Source: a virus. Taken from it: a stretch of DNA of 57,686 nt. The notes beneath the pieces were generated by a model. It saw only the letters and a program-made list of their open reading frames with translations. It had not been told where the DNA came from and did no database searches. Location: positions 1-57,686 of IMG/VR virus record IMGVR_UViG_3300042892_002913, one strand, 5' to 3'. Made by a program: the position numbers and the translations under genes. This document shows positions 7,086 through 15,538 of the stretch, in pieces. Positions within the stretch are counted from its first letter, which is position 1. Every line of letters starts with the position of its first letter.

Positions 7086-7998
7086 TTATTCTAGCAAGTT
7101 TAATTAGTACCGCAGCCAGATTTATCTCTGGATCAATAACCATAGAATGATCAACTAGCCCTTGTTTTAGTATAAGTATGGCTTGATATTGACTTTCATC
7201 TCCTCCGAAGATCTCTACATGATCATACAACCATCTATAAACTTCTTCAATTTCATCAGCACGAAGTTTTGAACACAGTAGTTTACGAGCATCGTGTATC
7301 TTTCCGGCTTGAAATAATGCTACCATGTCAAACTTCCACTCCAAGGTGCCTGCATCTTCTTTGGTCGGCGGATAAAGTTTTTGATCTGTTACGTGTTGTT
7401 GTAGTAGATTGAGACATTTTCTAAGATCAGGATAAGCAGTACTAACATATAAATCCAGTGTTTCGAGATCAAATTCAACTGATTCTTCTACTAAAACAGT
7501 GGCTGCTCTGGCTGTGTATTCTGTAATATCAAGTTTTGTAAAATGAAATTGCTGGCAGCGACTGTGCAGTGCAGGCATTATTTTATTTGGACTATTACAG
7601 GTTAGAATGAATCGAGCAAACGAACTGTACTCTTCGATGATACCTTTTAGAGAATCTTGTGCATTGGGACTCAATCGATCTGCTTCGTCAAGTAACACTA
7701 CTTTGAAAGGTCCCCAGGCAATAGTAGAAATAAAAGGAACAATTTTATCTCTAATAAATTCAATACCAGTTTCTCTACTGGCGTTTACTTCTAAGACATC
7801 TGCATCTTCAATGCCAATTTCATTGACCAACATCTTGGCCATAGTGGTTTTTCCAATGCCCGGAGGACCGCTCAACAACAGATGTGGAACACTTTTATCT
7901 TTAATCCAGGTTAAGACCTGCCTACGTTGCGCTTCATCACGCCATACATAACCGTCAATGGTCTTGGGCCTATACGCCTCTACCCATAGTTCTTTCAT
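7078..7998 (-). CDS. clamp-loader ATPase (T4 gp44 / RFC small-subunit-like)
   Basis: A 306-residue AAA+ ATPase, close to the 319 residues of T4 gp44. Walker A is GPPGIGKTT at 44-52, Walker B is VVLLDEADRL, sensor 1 is FILTCN, and the arginine-finger motif is HSRCQ. These are the marks of RFC/gp44 clamp loaders that open the sliding clamp on primed DNA. The C-terminal third is helical, as expected for the collar domain. In T4 the complex needs the small subunit gp62; no clear homologue is visible here, so the partner may lie outside the window or be one of the unknown neighbours. Confidence 0.9.
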   Translation of the reverse strand: MKELWVEAYRPKTIDGYVWRDEAQRRQVLTWIKDKSVPHLLLSGPPGIGKTTMAKMLVNEIGIEDADVLEVNASRETGIEFIRDKIVPFISTIAWGPFKVVLLDEADRLSPNAQDSLKGIIEEYSSFARFILTCNSPNKIMPALHSRCQQFHFTKLDITEYTARAATVLVEESVEFDLETLDLYVSTAYPDLRKCLNLLQQHVTDQKLYPPTKEDAGTLEWKFDMVALFQAGKIHDARKLLCSKLRADEIEEVYRWLYDHVEIFGGDESQYQAILILKQGLVDHSMVIDPEINLAAVLIKLARINA

Positions 7999-8216
7999 AC
8001 AATTCTTCCTGTTCCTAACCAGATCAATTGATCTAATTCTTGTTGATAATCTTTATTCATTCTACGTTTTTCGTAGATGGCCTGCAGTATTTCTTTTCCA
8101 TCCCCGTAGTCAGTAGCACCTGCCCCACGACTTTCTAATTCTTCAATTAGGTCATCTGTTTCAAAGTCGGAAAGATCTACATCTACTTCAACTTCTTTGT
8201 ACATAGTTTTATACAT
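7995..8216 (-). CDS. small acidic phage protein
   Basis: A 73-residue protein starting MYKTMYKEVEVDVDLSDFETDD. The ATG at 8216 follows GGAGGAACTGGTATA, a good ribosome site, and clears a longer alternative start. It is acidic at its N-terminus and helical afterwards (KEILQAIYEKRRMNKDYQQELDQ). It overlaps the clamp-loader start by ATGA, so it is co-translated with a replication protein. A regulatory or clamp-loader accessory role is possible, but no family was recognised. Confidence 0.55.
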   Translation of the reverse strand: MYKTMYKEVEVDVDLSDFETDDLIEELESRGAGATDYGDGKEILQAIYEKRRMNKDYQQELDQLIWLGTGRIV

Positions 8217-8383
8217 TATACCAGTTCCTCCACAACACCTAACACTTCGGCAAGAATTAGAAATGTTCCTGCCCAAAACAAATTGCCTATAACTAAATTG
8301 CCTCCGGCAATTACTCGTAACGCACTCTTAGCAAGGCTGACATAAAAATGTCCCTTGCTGGTATCTTTAGGTTGTACTTCCAT
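8216..8383 (-). CDS. small single-span membrane protein (55 aa)
   Basis: A short gene read directly from the sequence. It encodes 55 residues starting MEVQPKDTSKGHFYVSLAKS, with a hydrophobic segment from about residue 24 to 50 containing GGNLVIGNLFWAG. GGAGAGACAAA precedes the ATG at 8383. Its stop TAA shares its last base with the next ATG, and its start overlaps the 3' end of the nucleotidyltransferase gene by 17 bases. Packing, start site and membrane segment support a real gene. Function unknown. Confidence 0.6.
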   Translation of the reverse strand: MEVQPKDTSKGHFYVSLAKSALRVIAGGNLVIGNLFWAGTFLILAEVLGVVEELV

Positions 8384-8792
8384 TTTGTCTCTCCGTTACT
8401 CGTTTTCTTAAATCGCTTGAACTAAACCGATGATCTCTTTTATTAAAATAAAGTTCAATATCTCGTTTACGACATATATCTTTGCCGGTAAAATCTTTAT
8501 CTCTATATTCCTCACCTAGTATTCTAACATCAATATGATACATGGCCAAGATGTCTTCTAAGTCATTTTCGGTACAATAGGGAATAATCTCGTCAACATA
8601 TCCAACTGCATTAAGTTGTGTATAACGCTCTACAATGGTTTGAATAGGAGCATTTTTGTTTGCTCTATCTAAGCTGGGATCCATTTGCAATCCACAGATA
8701 AGATAGTCGCATTGTTCTTTCGCCTCACGTAACATCTGTACATGACCAGCGTGTAATAAATCAAAGGTTGAGCAAGTGAATCCTACTTTCAT
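8367..8792 (-). CDS. cytidylyltransferase-like nucleotidyltransferase
   Basis: A 141-residue protein of the HxGH nucleotidyltransferase superfamily. The HAGH motif is at 15-18, after FTCSTFDLLHAGHV, and the C-terminal signature SSSDLRKR stands where glycerol-3-phosphate cytidylyltransferases (TagD) have RTxGISTT. The length and the DxLHAGH context resemble TagD and the HldE nucleotidyltransferase domain, so it probably activates a small phosphate or sugar-phosphate with CTP or ATP. The substrate cannot be read from the sequence. It precedes a pyrophosphatase and a sugar-nucleotide dehydrogenase, which fits a surface-sugar role. Confidence 0.75.
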   Translation of the reverse strand: MKVGFTCSTFDLLHAGHVQMLREAKEQCDYLICGLQMDPSLDRANKNAPIQTIVERYTQLNAVGYVDEIIPYCTENDLEDILAMYHIDVRILGEEYRDKDFTGKDICRKRDIELYFNKRDHRFSSSDLRKRVTERQNGSTT

Positions 8793-8802
8793 AATAATAT
8801 TA

Positions 8803-8835
8803 TATACAAAAAGAAAGGGTCTGTCTAGACCCTTT
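8803..8835 (-). terminator. intrinsic terminator after the MazG-like gene
   Basis: The minus strand has a perfect 9-bp stem (AAAGGGTCT/AGACCCTTT, 8814-8835) with a 4-nt loop, then a T-rich run (TTCTTTTTG). It lies between the stop at 8839 and the next start at 8792, so transcription of the nucleotidyltransferase would need read-through or its own promoter. Confidence 0.75.
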
Positions 8836-8838
8836 GAG

Positions 8839-9204
8839 TTATTTGCTCACAAAAAGAGCCAACTCCGGCGGCACCCACCCTACGGGTTTCAATACCTTGC
8901 CGTCCTCACGTTTACGAACCTTGCCAGTCTCTTTATCAATCTTGGCAAAGTTGGTTTTCATGACTTCTTTCCAAGCACCTTCAGCATCCGCACCCATGCT
9001 GTGGATAGCGCCAATGGTGACAACTAAGATATCGATAAGTGCATCTAGTTGTTCTACTCTATCTTCTGCCAGTGTGGCTTCTAGTAATTCTTGATGCTCT
9101 TCGTCGATTAGTTTAACATACATTGCGTATTGTTTTTCATCGAACTTGTCGACAGTTTGGTCGCAGGCTCGCATAAACTTTTCTTGGTCTCTAAAAGGAT
9201 TCAT
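8839..9204 (-). CDS. MazG-like all-alpha NTP pyrophosphatase
   Basis: A 121-residue helical protein. The DEEHQELLEA segment supplies the E-x-x-E metal-binding signature and DALIDILVVTIG the downstream D/E-x-x-D helix of the MazG/dUTPase-2/HisE superfamily. These enzymes cleave NTPs or dNTPs to the monophosphate. In phages, MazG-like proteins have been proposed to clean the nucleotide pool or influence ppGpp. The C-terminal tail (KVLKPVGWVPPEL) matches a conserved extension seen in some phage members. Start ATG overlaps the dehydrogenase stop as TAATG. Confidence 0.8.
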   Translation of the reverse strand: MNPFRDQEKFMRACDQTVDKFDEKQYAMYVKLIDEEHQELLEATLAEDRVEQLDALIDILVVTIGAIHSMGADAEGAWKEVMKTNFAKIDKETGKVRKREDGKVLKPVGWVPPELALFVSK

Positions 9205-9992
9205 TATAATTTCCTATGTTTTTTGTTAATTGTTTCTACTCTATCTAACAGATCACAGTCTATGTTCTTATCAATGGCTTCCATTATTATAGCAGCAACA
9301 TCTTTAGGAAAGCATCCACCTCCCCAACCGTATTGTCCGTCAGGTCCGGGAACATTCATATGTGTATTACCAATTCGATTATCTGCTTTTGATAGATGCT
9401 TTAAATCGTCCCAAGCAACTCCTTCTGCGTCTGCTAACAGTTTAAAATCATTCATAAACGTTACTTTAGTTGCTAGATAGGTGTTCATCATATACTTGTA
9501 CAGTGAAGCAGTTTTTATATCTACTATAGTAAACTTGTTATGTACTAATGGAACACCTTGATGAATTGCTGTTCTAGCTTTAACACACCAATCGTAGTTG
9601 CCACCAAGTACAAAGTAGTTTGAGTTAGCATAGTCTGCAACATTATTGGCCGCAGTTAAAAACTCCGGACAGTAGACCAAGTTGGGATATTCTTGTTGTA
9701 AACGAGTATAGACACTAGGTGGAGCAGTGACCTTGCTGATAATGGGAATTTGTTTATTGATGTTTACAAACAACAATTCTTTTAGAGTGTCTTCTAGAAT
9801 AGTTGTATCACAATGACCGTCTTCAGTTGATGGACTCGGAACGCAAATAAAAATAGCATCACAGTCTACAAATTGATCTAGAGATGCAGAATCTACTAAT
9901 TTTGGATCTCTAATAACTAATTCAGCTTTGTGTTGATAACTCCATCCAATAGCTTGACCCACAAAGCCAAACCCTATAATACCTATACGCAT
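9204..9992 (-). CDS. short UDP-glucose/GDP-mannose 6-dehydrogenase-like protein
   Basis: A 262-residue NAD-dependent sugar-nucleotide dehydrogenase. GFGFVGQAIG at 7-16 is the NAD-binding loop. The central helix has the conserved KTASLYKYMMNTYLATKVTFMND pattern, and GGGCFPKD holds the catalytic Cys at about residue 230. Family enzymes are usually 400-450 residues with a third, UDP-sugar-binding domain that is almost absent here. It may be a streamlined phage enzyme, need a partner, or be inactive. If active it would make a uronic acid for surface polysaccharide. Confidence 0.8.
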   Translation of the reverse strand: MRIGIIGFGFVGQAIGWSYQHKAELVIRDPKLVDSASLDQFVDCDAIFICVPSPSTEDGHCDTTILEDTLKELLFVNINKQIPIISKVTAPPSVYTRLQQEYPNLVYCPEFLTAANNVADYANSNYFVLGGNYDWCVKARTAIHQGVPLVHNKFTIVDIKTASLYKYMMNTYLATKVTFMNDFKLLADAEGVAWDDLKHLSKADNRIGNTHMNVPGPDGQYGWGGGCFPKDVAAIIMEAIDKNIDCDLLDRVETINKKHRKL

Positions 9993-10000
9993 AACAATTC

Positions 10001-10237
10001 CTATTGTTTAAGTATTTTAATTATACGCTTTTTTTCTTGTTCTTGCAACCACTCCTGTTCTCCAGCAAATGTAGGAGAGCTTCGAATGGCCGCATCTATG
10101 ACTTCTTTGATTTGATATAGATCTTGTTTGCAGTGCCATTGTGTGTATCCGTCATTATACGGACTAGAGATTTCTCTAGCAAGACTGTGTACTTGAGAAG
10201 TAATATCACCTACTTCCCAGTTCTTCTTAAACCCCAT
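10001..10237 (-). CDS. small phage protein, unknown
   Basis: A 78-residue protein with many charged and aromatic residues (Trp at about 6 and twice near the C-terminal half) and a Lys/Arg/Glu-rich helical tail (QEQEKKRIIKILKQ). No family motif. Its start abuts the co-chaperonin stop at 10237 (TAATG). Retained on packing and codon use. Confidence 0.5.
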   Translation of the reverse strand: MGFKKNWEVGDITSQVHSLAREISSPYNDGYTQWHCKQDLYQIKEVIDAAIRSSPTFAGEQEWLQEQEKKRIIKILKQ

Positions 10238-10659
10238 TATCCAATTTTAGATAAGTTGCCGGGCATAAAGTCATCAGGTGAAATAGTCATACTGCTGCCG
10301 TTACTAAATTCTTTACCGATATAAAAGTCATTGGGTCTTTCATCAGTTACCGCCATGATAGACTTGATTTCTACTTTCTGGAAGTCCTTGACACCTTCGC
10401 CGTCGTCAATGTTAATTTTTCTAGTCCACCGACCGTGTTCGATCAACACCCACTGTCCAACTTTAACATCTATATCTACTTCACTACCGACTTTATAAAC
10501 TTTTGCCCAACGGGGTTTTACTCCGTGAGCCTTACCATCGTCGCTTTGAATGACAATACCACTGGATGTGGTCATGTCACCCATGTCCATATCAACAACC
10601 AAAATGTCTTTGGCCAGGGCTCGAACTTTGATTTTTTTAGGTGCGAATGCAAATGTCAT
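10237..10659 (-). CDS. GroES/gp31-like co-chaperonin
   Basis: A 140-residue protein of the GroES fold. KIKVRALAKDILVVDMD at the N-terminus, SSGIVIQ after it (the mobile-loop region), VKPRWAKVYKVGSEVDIDVKVGQWVLIEHGRWTRKI in the middle and VEIKSIMAV at the end follow the strand order of co-chaperonins. T4 gp31 replaces GroES on host GroEL so that the major capsid protein folds. This protein is longer than GroES (97) and near gp31 (111), with an extra C-terminal tail of about 30 residues. It is a good candidate for capsid folding. Confidence 0.75.
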   Translation of the reverse strand: MTFAFAPKKIKVRALAKDILVVDMDMGDMTTSSGIVIQSDDGKAHGVKPRWAKVYKVGSEVDIDVKVGQWVLIEHGRWTRKINIDDGEGVKDFQKVEIKSIMAVTDERPNDFYIGKEFSNGSSMTISPDDFMPGNLSKIG

Positions 10660-10668
10660 AGATTTCTT

Positions 10669-10896
10669 TTATTTTTTATTACCGGTGACACCAACTGTGT
10701 CTACTGAGCGTGGATTGTTTTGATAGTAGTCTGCTAGAATTTGTTCTCTAGTTTTAATAATCTTGCCACCTGCTCCTAGTTCGTCACCTCGAGCGTTCAC
10801 TCTCATATTACCCACTGCTGGTGTATTTTCGTTCCGTAGACTTAGTTTTTCAAAATCAACTTCACGTCCTCTCATTGTACGATATGCTTTAGCCAT
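10669..10896 (-). CDS. small conserved phage protein
   Basis: A 75-residue basic protein, MAKAYRTMRGREVDFEKL at the start and probably disordered (many Asn, Gly and Arg; REQILADYYQNNPRS near the end). It overlaps the stop of the DnaE-like gene by one base as TAATG. No domain recognised. It is a small component of the replication/chaperone region and may be a head or scaffold-associated protein, but that is only a guess from composition. Confidence 0.5.
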   Translation of the reverse strand: MAKAYRTMRGREVDFEKLSLRNENTPAVGNMRVNARGDELGAGGKIIKTREQILADYYQNNPRSVDTVGVTGNKK

Positions 10897-11366
10897 TATT
10901 TTTCTCCTTTAAAGAATTCTTCTATTGGTAGATTGTATTTAACACTGTCTATCTTGTGTACACCTATGATGTGAAGCACATAACTGGCCACACTGGATCC
11001 TCGCCCAACACCCCAAATCACATTATTAGTTCTAAGTGTGTCCACAATATATTTCATGGTCTTGAGCATCAAAATCATATTGTGTTTTTTATACAGTTCT
11101 ATTTCCTGTATGATTCTTGGGTGATTTGATTCAGGACTATTTTCCAAGAGAAATGTTTCTATGTCCATCTCTTGATATGCTCTAGGGATAAACCAATTGT
11201 TGGAATCTATTGAGTCTGTGGGAATTGGATAGTCTAGATGTTCAGCAACAATGGTATCAATGTATTTTGACAGATCTGCAGAACTTAGACACAGGTCAAG
11301 CAGAGCTGGCCCGTGTCGGAGTACGCCTTTTACAAGTTCTTCTTGAGTATTATCTTCAGTCCACAT
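10896..11366 (-). CDS. DnaE-like fragment (bacterial DNA polymerase III alpha palm-entry segment)
   Basis: A 156-residue protein whose C-terminal half resembles a short segment of bacterial PolIII alpha (DnaE). VIWGVGRGSSVASYVLHIIG followed by IDSVKYNLPIEEFF corresponds to the DnaE block of the type VGxGRGSSAGSLVAYxLGI…DPxxxxLLFERFL. The sequence stops just before the PDIDxDF catalytic Asp motif, so it cannot be a polymerase by itself. The N-terminal half is helical. It could bind DNA or the clamp, or act as a decoy of the host polymerase. It is not visibly broken; it has normal start and stop overlaps. Confidence 0.65.
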   Translation of the reverse strand: MWTEDNTQEELVKGVLRHGPALLDLCLSSADLSKYIDTIVAEHLDYPIPTDSIDSNNWFIPRAYQEMDIETFLLENSPESNHPRIIQEIELYKKHNMILMLKTMKYIVDTLRTNNVIWGVGRGSSVASYVLHIIGVHKIDSVKYNLPIEEFFKGEK

Positions 11367-11589
11367 TTATAAGTGTATTCAAATCTGTATCGTAAGTACC
11401 TTGAGTCTTAGCTAACATTCTCTTTGATAGCTCCTCTTTATATATTGTAACAAACGTAGACAGTTGTGTCAACATCTCATTTTTGCCCATTCTAGCGGCC
11501 AAAAAATATTTTCTAGTCAATTCTTGAAGTTTTAATTCAACTTCACTGTCTTTGAGTAGACTGAGATCTTCTTCAAGTGGATGGAACAT
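11356..11589 (-). CDS. small helical phage protein
   Basis: A 77-residue, nearly all-helical charged protein (MFHPLEEDLSLLKDSEVELKLQ…). The ATG at 11589 overlaps the fibre-gene stop as TAATG, a better start than the upstream one that runs into that gene. It overlaps the DnaE-like gene by 11 bases. Function unknown; possibly a DnaE-like partner or assembly factor. Confidence 0.55.
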   Translation of the reverse strand: MFHPLEEDLSLLKDSEVELKLQELTRKYFLAARMGKNEMLTQLSTFVTIYKEELSKRMLAKTQGTYDTDLNTLINVD

Positions 11590-12332
11590 TAGTTGAGGTC
11601 GACCCAAACTACTGGACCGATGCTTGCACAAACTTGAACCTTACTAGTAGTTGTATTGTAAATCAAATAACCAACTGCCGCATCTGCGGCGGCGGCATCT
11701 CTAGCTCCTGTTGTTAATGATACAAGTTTGGAAGTTTGATCAAAAACGCTCAGAGTAGTTTTTGATACTCCGAGATAATTTAGAAATATTGTGCCAGATT
11801 TGTATCTCCAAACTTCTATAATGACTGGATTATCAGCTGATGCTACAGTTAGTGTGCCCGGAAATGCAGCATTTTTCTTATAGACCAACCCACCAATACT
11901 TTTAAAAGTAATAGTACGCGAAGTAACACTGTCACTATACAATTCCAATGTGATTTTGCCAACACCTGGTGGAGTTTCGTTTTCTGGAAATTCAAGAAAG
12001 TTTAGTTCAACAGGCGCAGCAAATTTGTAAATTTGATATGCACCATTGGTATAGGTTACATCCAATGTTGATTGATTATAATTTCCACCATCAAACAGAG
12101 CATCTCGATTGCCTTGCAAAACAGCATTGGATATGACATTTTGATTAAAATCGTTGCTTTGATTTAATCTAGCTGCGCCAGTGGTAGAACTTTGGAAAAC
12201 TTCCAATTCTTCTTTGGCATAGCGTAGGCTAGTTTTGATTGTGTCAAAGTTGTCTCTGAACACCTGTGTGTCGTTGTCTTGCCCTGCTACAGGAAAGTTT
12301 TCGTTTATACTGACGTAATTGATATTGCTCAC
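11589..12332 (-). CDS. short tail fibre / adhesin protein
   Basis: A 247-residue, Thr/Ser/Asn-rich, strand-rich protein. Its N-terminus INYVSINENFPVAGQDNDTQVFRDNF is related in pattern to the fibre proteins downstream (D-x-x-R-x-x-F-x-x-x-N-x-N-F). The rest alternates short strands, as in fibre stalks, and ends with ITLELYSDS… and a small C-terminal tip. It lies at the 3' end of a run of fibre genes and overlaps the next large gene by ATGA. It is probably a minor fibre or a tip accessory protein. Confidence 0.65.
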   Translation of the reverse strand: MSNINYVSINENFPVAGQDNDTQVFRDNFDTIKTSLRYAKEELEVFQSSTTGAARLNQSNDFNQNVISNAVLQGNRDALFDGGNYNQSTLDVTYTNGAYQIYKFAAPVELNFLEFPENETPPGVGKITLELYSDSVTSRTITFKSIGGLVYKKNAAFPGTLTVASADNPVIIEVWRYKSGTIFLNYLGVSKTTLSVFDQTSKLVSLTTGARDAAAADAAVGYLIYNTTTSKVQVCASIGPVVWVDLN

Positions 12333-14962
12333 GGTAATTTTTCTCCACGTTGCGGAAATGCTAGATATTTATTCTCAATGACACCGTCCAGCACATCAAT
12401 CAGATACCTATCTGCGGTGAAATTTATTGATTTAAAATCAAAGTTGGTCTGCTTTATTCTGGAAATTATCTTGGCCCCTGATCCAGGTTTACTGTAACAA
12501 AGAACTAGAGCTTTAACATATCCAGCTTCCACAAACGCTTGATTTTGTATACTTCTCATCCATAGTGGAAGGAATGTGCGGTCTCTTTCTCCTAGAGTTT
12601 TTATACGACTTCGCATATTTTTAAAACTGTTGGGAAACACTCTTTGATGATCGCTGTCGCTGATCAAAGGTATATTGCTGTCGATCTTTATGGTGTCATA
12701 ACTTACAAGCACCTTGCTGTTGATATTGTTAGGAAGCTCTACTGTTTGACTGATACTTTTACCATCTTTTTCAAATTCGTCTACAACTTCCACATAAACT
12801 GCTTCATACAAAGTTTCTTGAGTGACGGGATCTTTGGCTTCCGCATACTGTAGATTGCCAAAACGTATCTGCTTGCGATAGTGATTTCGACTCATGGCCT
12901 GTACATAATTCACAGCTTCAACACTTTCAATGCCAGCAAACACCAGTATTTTTAATTCTGTCTGTATGCCAAAATTGGTATCACCGGGTCTATATAAATC
13001 ATCGGATCTAAATATATTGTTATCCGTGATAAAATTAAACCAATTCAGTCTTTTATCCTTGGTCTGAAATGCTTTAAGATACAGGTTGGCGAAAGTTTTT
13101 GTGTTGTCTGCTACCACCAGCATCGTGAATGCTTTTAACGATTCTGCAAAATTTGCAGAATCTTTGGCTATGATCTCAAATTTAAATGTTTTGTCAAAGC
13201 TGGTGTTGTTATCAAATGCTGGAGTATAGTTTCTAGACAGTGTAGAACTATCTTCACTGGGATTCAAACTGTCAATTCTTTCGTAGAATCTAGTGAGGCC
13301 AGGCCCGTTGTCATCACCAAATTGTTTTACCTTGCCGATTATGATACCCGTGGACTGAAAGTCTAATCCTGGCGGCAGTGTGCCTGTGGCAATTTCATAG
13401 ATCACTCTGCCACCGTATCTCAAACTTCTAGCTTCTACAAACTTCTGACTGGGTTGATTGGGAACTATGGTTCCTAGATCACTGTCGGATATCCACTCTA
13501 TACTGCTTTCAATTTCACCAATGATGTCTATACTGAATATTTTTTCAACAGTTGAAACACCCTTGGTCCAATATATGCTGTCCAATGCATCTGGAAATTG
13601 ATTTCTACTGGCTTGCACAGCTATGTAGATAAAATCTCCATACCTCACGGCCTGACCTATGGTATAGTTAAAAGTAGAACTCCAACTGCCCAGCAACACT
13701 GTGTAGACCAACGAGGACAGAGTGGCAGGATAATTAATAGCCTGTACGGTAAATTGATACGTTTTGGTTACAGCACTTTGATAAGGCACTCGACCAGCTA
13801 TTTCACCAGTGATAGAATCAATCACCATGCCCGGAGGCAGTTGGCTCACAGTTTCCGGTATGATCACAGTCCAGTCATCAGGATCATTGGTTCTAATATT
13901 CGATACTGGAAAGTACACAGTTTCTGAACTAAGTTCCCATCGGCCAGTGGTAATTATTTCCCCGGTATCTTTGTATCTGTAGGTGCCACCGTTGGTAGGC
14001 AAAAATATATATGTAATAGTGCCGGCAAGTGAAGGAGGATCATAAACATCTAGATAAACTGTGATGTAGTTATTGGCTCTTCGTCTACCTAGATTGCTTT
14101 CAGTAATCCATATTGGTTTACGATCACTTGAAGCATCAGCTCGGAACAGATTGGTATCGATCTGTAGTATACTGTTGTCCGCCTGCAAGAATTCTTCAGT
14201 GACCACCCAAATTCTAAACAATCTTCTTATTTCATTTTCGCCGTCTGACACAGCAACAATAAACGTGTAGAATCTACTTAGTCGTCTAGGAGTTTGACTG
14301 GCCTCGGTGTAACCATAGGTGACATTGTCATAGAGATAGGAATCAAATCCGTTGCTTTTGGCTTCAGCTACATCCAGTGCTGTGATATCAAATGCTTCAG
14401 TATCATATCCACCTGGACCTGCCACATCTAGCGCAAACACCGGATCAGTGAATCCAAATAGTCTTCCTTGGCGTGTTAGTGTTAGACCAGGAGGTAATTC
14501 CCCACCCGACGGCACAAGATAGTATTCTAGTACATCACCGATGCTTTCATCTGTGTCTTCTGCTTCTAGCTGGAAATCCACAAACGCATTATCGAGAACA
14601 AAATAATTTTCACCTGAACCTACATTCAAGAACCCTTCTTTGGTCAACCAAGCTGGTTCATCGGAACCGTCAACATCGATGCTGAAAGTTCGATCTTCAA
14701 TGTCTTCTCCGTCGTCTGCACGAATTACAAATCTGCTGACTGTGTATTTTTCTACTTCTGTGGGACTGCCCTTGATAAACACCGTGCCCTGAGAACTATC
14801 TGTGGTTACCACTGTGTCTAGTCTTAGCCCTCTAGGCAATGAGCCTGCCAGCAAGGTAAATGTAATAGGACCAACACTGGATGTTGCTTCTAGAGGAATA
14901 TCTAGAATAATCCTTTCGGTTACTATGTTTAGTCTGCCAGCTGGAGTAATCCAAGTAATCAT
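12329..14962 (-). CDS. large multi-domain Ig/cadherin-like virion protein
   Basis: An 877-residue beta-rich protein with several copies of a putative Ig / cadherin-like unit: LPRGLRLD…, then LPPGLTLTRQGRLFGF…, LPPGMVIDSITGEIAGRVP and LPPGLDFQSTGIIIGKV, each a beta-bulge 'LPxGL…GxIxG' turn typical of He_PIG domains. The units alternate with longer linkers. Such domains decorate phage tails and capsids and can bind sugars or hold adhesins. It is likely a tail or baseplate-associated adhesin. AAGGACAGCCA precedes its ATG. Ends overlap the next gene. Confidence 0.75.
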   Translation of the reverse strand: MITWITPAGRLNIVTERIILDIPLEATSSVGPITFTLLAGSLPRGLRLDTVVTTDSSQGTVFIKGSPTEVEKYTVSRFVIRADDGEDIEDRTFSIDVDGSDEPAWLTKEGFLNVGSGENYFVLDNAFVDFQLEAEDTDESIGDVLEYYLVPSGGELPPGLTLTRQGRLFGFTDPVFALDVAGPGGYDTEAFDITALDVAEAKSNGFDSYLYDNVTYGYTEASQTPRRLSRFYTFIVAVSDGENEIRRLFRIWVVTEEFLQADNSILQIDTNLFRADASSDRKPIWITESNLGRRRANNYITVYLDVYDPPSLAGTITYIFLPTNGGTYRYKDTGEIITTGRWELSSETVYFPVSNIRTNDPDDWTVIIPETVSQLPPGMVIDSITGEIAGRVPYQSAVTKTYQFTVQAINYPATLSSLVYTVLLGSWSSTFNYTIGQAVRYGDFIYIAVQASRNQFPDALDSIYWTKGVSTVEKIFSIDIIGEIESSIEWISDSDLGTIVPNQPSQKFVEARSLRYGGRVIYEIATGTLPPGLDFQSTGIIIGKVKQFGDDNGPGLTRFYERIDSLNPSEDSSTLSRNYTPAFDNNTSFDKTFKFEIIAKDSANFAESLKAFTMLVVADNTKTFANLYLKAFQTKDKRLNWFNFITDNNIFRSDDLYRPGDTNFGIQTELKILVFAGIESVEAVNYVQAMSRNHYRKQIRFGNLQYAEAKDPVTQETLYEAVYVEVVDEFEKDGKSISQTVELPNNINSKVLVSYDTIKIDSNIPLISDSDHQRVFPNSFKNMRSRIKTLGERDRTFLPLWMRSIQNQAFVEAGYVKALVLCYSKPGSGAKIISRIKQTNFDFKSINFTADRYLIDVLDGVIENKYLAFPQRGEKLP

Positions 14963-14971
14963 TGGCTGTCC

Positions 14972-15520
14972 TTAGGCCAATGTGCCAAGGTCTATGTTAA
15001 ATGGTCCAGGTGTTGGAAAAGTACCAAAGTCCACATTGGCAGCAGCGGATAGCACCTGCAGAGCTGTGGTATATTGATTGCCAACAGGCCCAAAATCAAA
15101 ACCTAACAGTAATGCATTTAGATCCAAGTTGGTATCAACAGTGATATATGGAGTAGATCCTGTAACTGTGATATTGTTTCCGCCTTGGATGGCAATATTG
15201 GTATTATCTCCTGCCTGTACTATTCCTGCATTAGTAGTAATACTGGTAAAAGCATCTGGTTGTGTGGAACGAATTTCAATACTGTTGTCAAATTCTGTGA
15301 CAACAATTTTTGTACCAGATATCAAATTTCTAAATTTTAATATGCTACCTGTTTTTTCTTTAAAAACTTTAGCGCCTACTTCTTGAGTATTTGCACCAGT
15401 TAAAGTAAAGGTGGTTAATAATTCTGCAAAGTTAGCGTTAACCTTTTGAAAAGCTGATCGTAGGTCGTCACCTAGTCCGTCATTGACTACATTACCTAAA
15501 TTAATTTCTTGTATGGCCAT
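14972..15520 (-). CDS. short tail-fibre protein with shared N-terminal motif
   Basis: A 182-residue protein. Residues about 4-35 (INLGNVVNDGLGDDLRSAF, then QKVNANFAELL) form the N-terminal motif shared with the two giant fibres and the 503-residue fibre. The rest is a Thr/Gly/Asn-rich strand region. In marine T4-like phages this kind of N-terminal block is thought to attach fibres or trimerise them, so this is probably a short fibre or a spacer. A late octamer GGTAAATA lies upstream. Confidence 0.7.
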   Translation of the reverse strand: MAIQEINLGNVVNDGLGDDLRSAFQKVNANFAELLTTFTLTGANTQEVGAKVFKEKTGSILKFRNLISGTKIVVTEFDNSIEIRSTQPDAFTSITTNAGIVQAGDNTNIAIQGGNNITVTGSTPYITVDTNLDLNALLLGFDFGPVGNQYTTALQVLSAAANVDFGTFPTPGPFNIDLGTLA

Positions 15521-15538
15521 ATTTCGCTCTCTTTAGTA

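Noticed and set aside
13598-13927. Plus-strand open frames across the fibre genes
   Set aside because: They lack ribosome sites and are shadows of long, strongly coding minus-strand frames.
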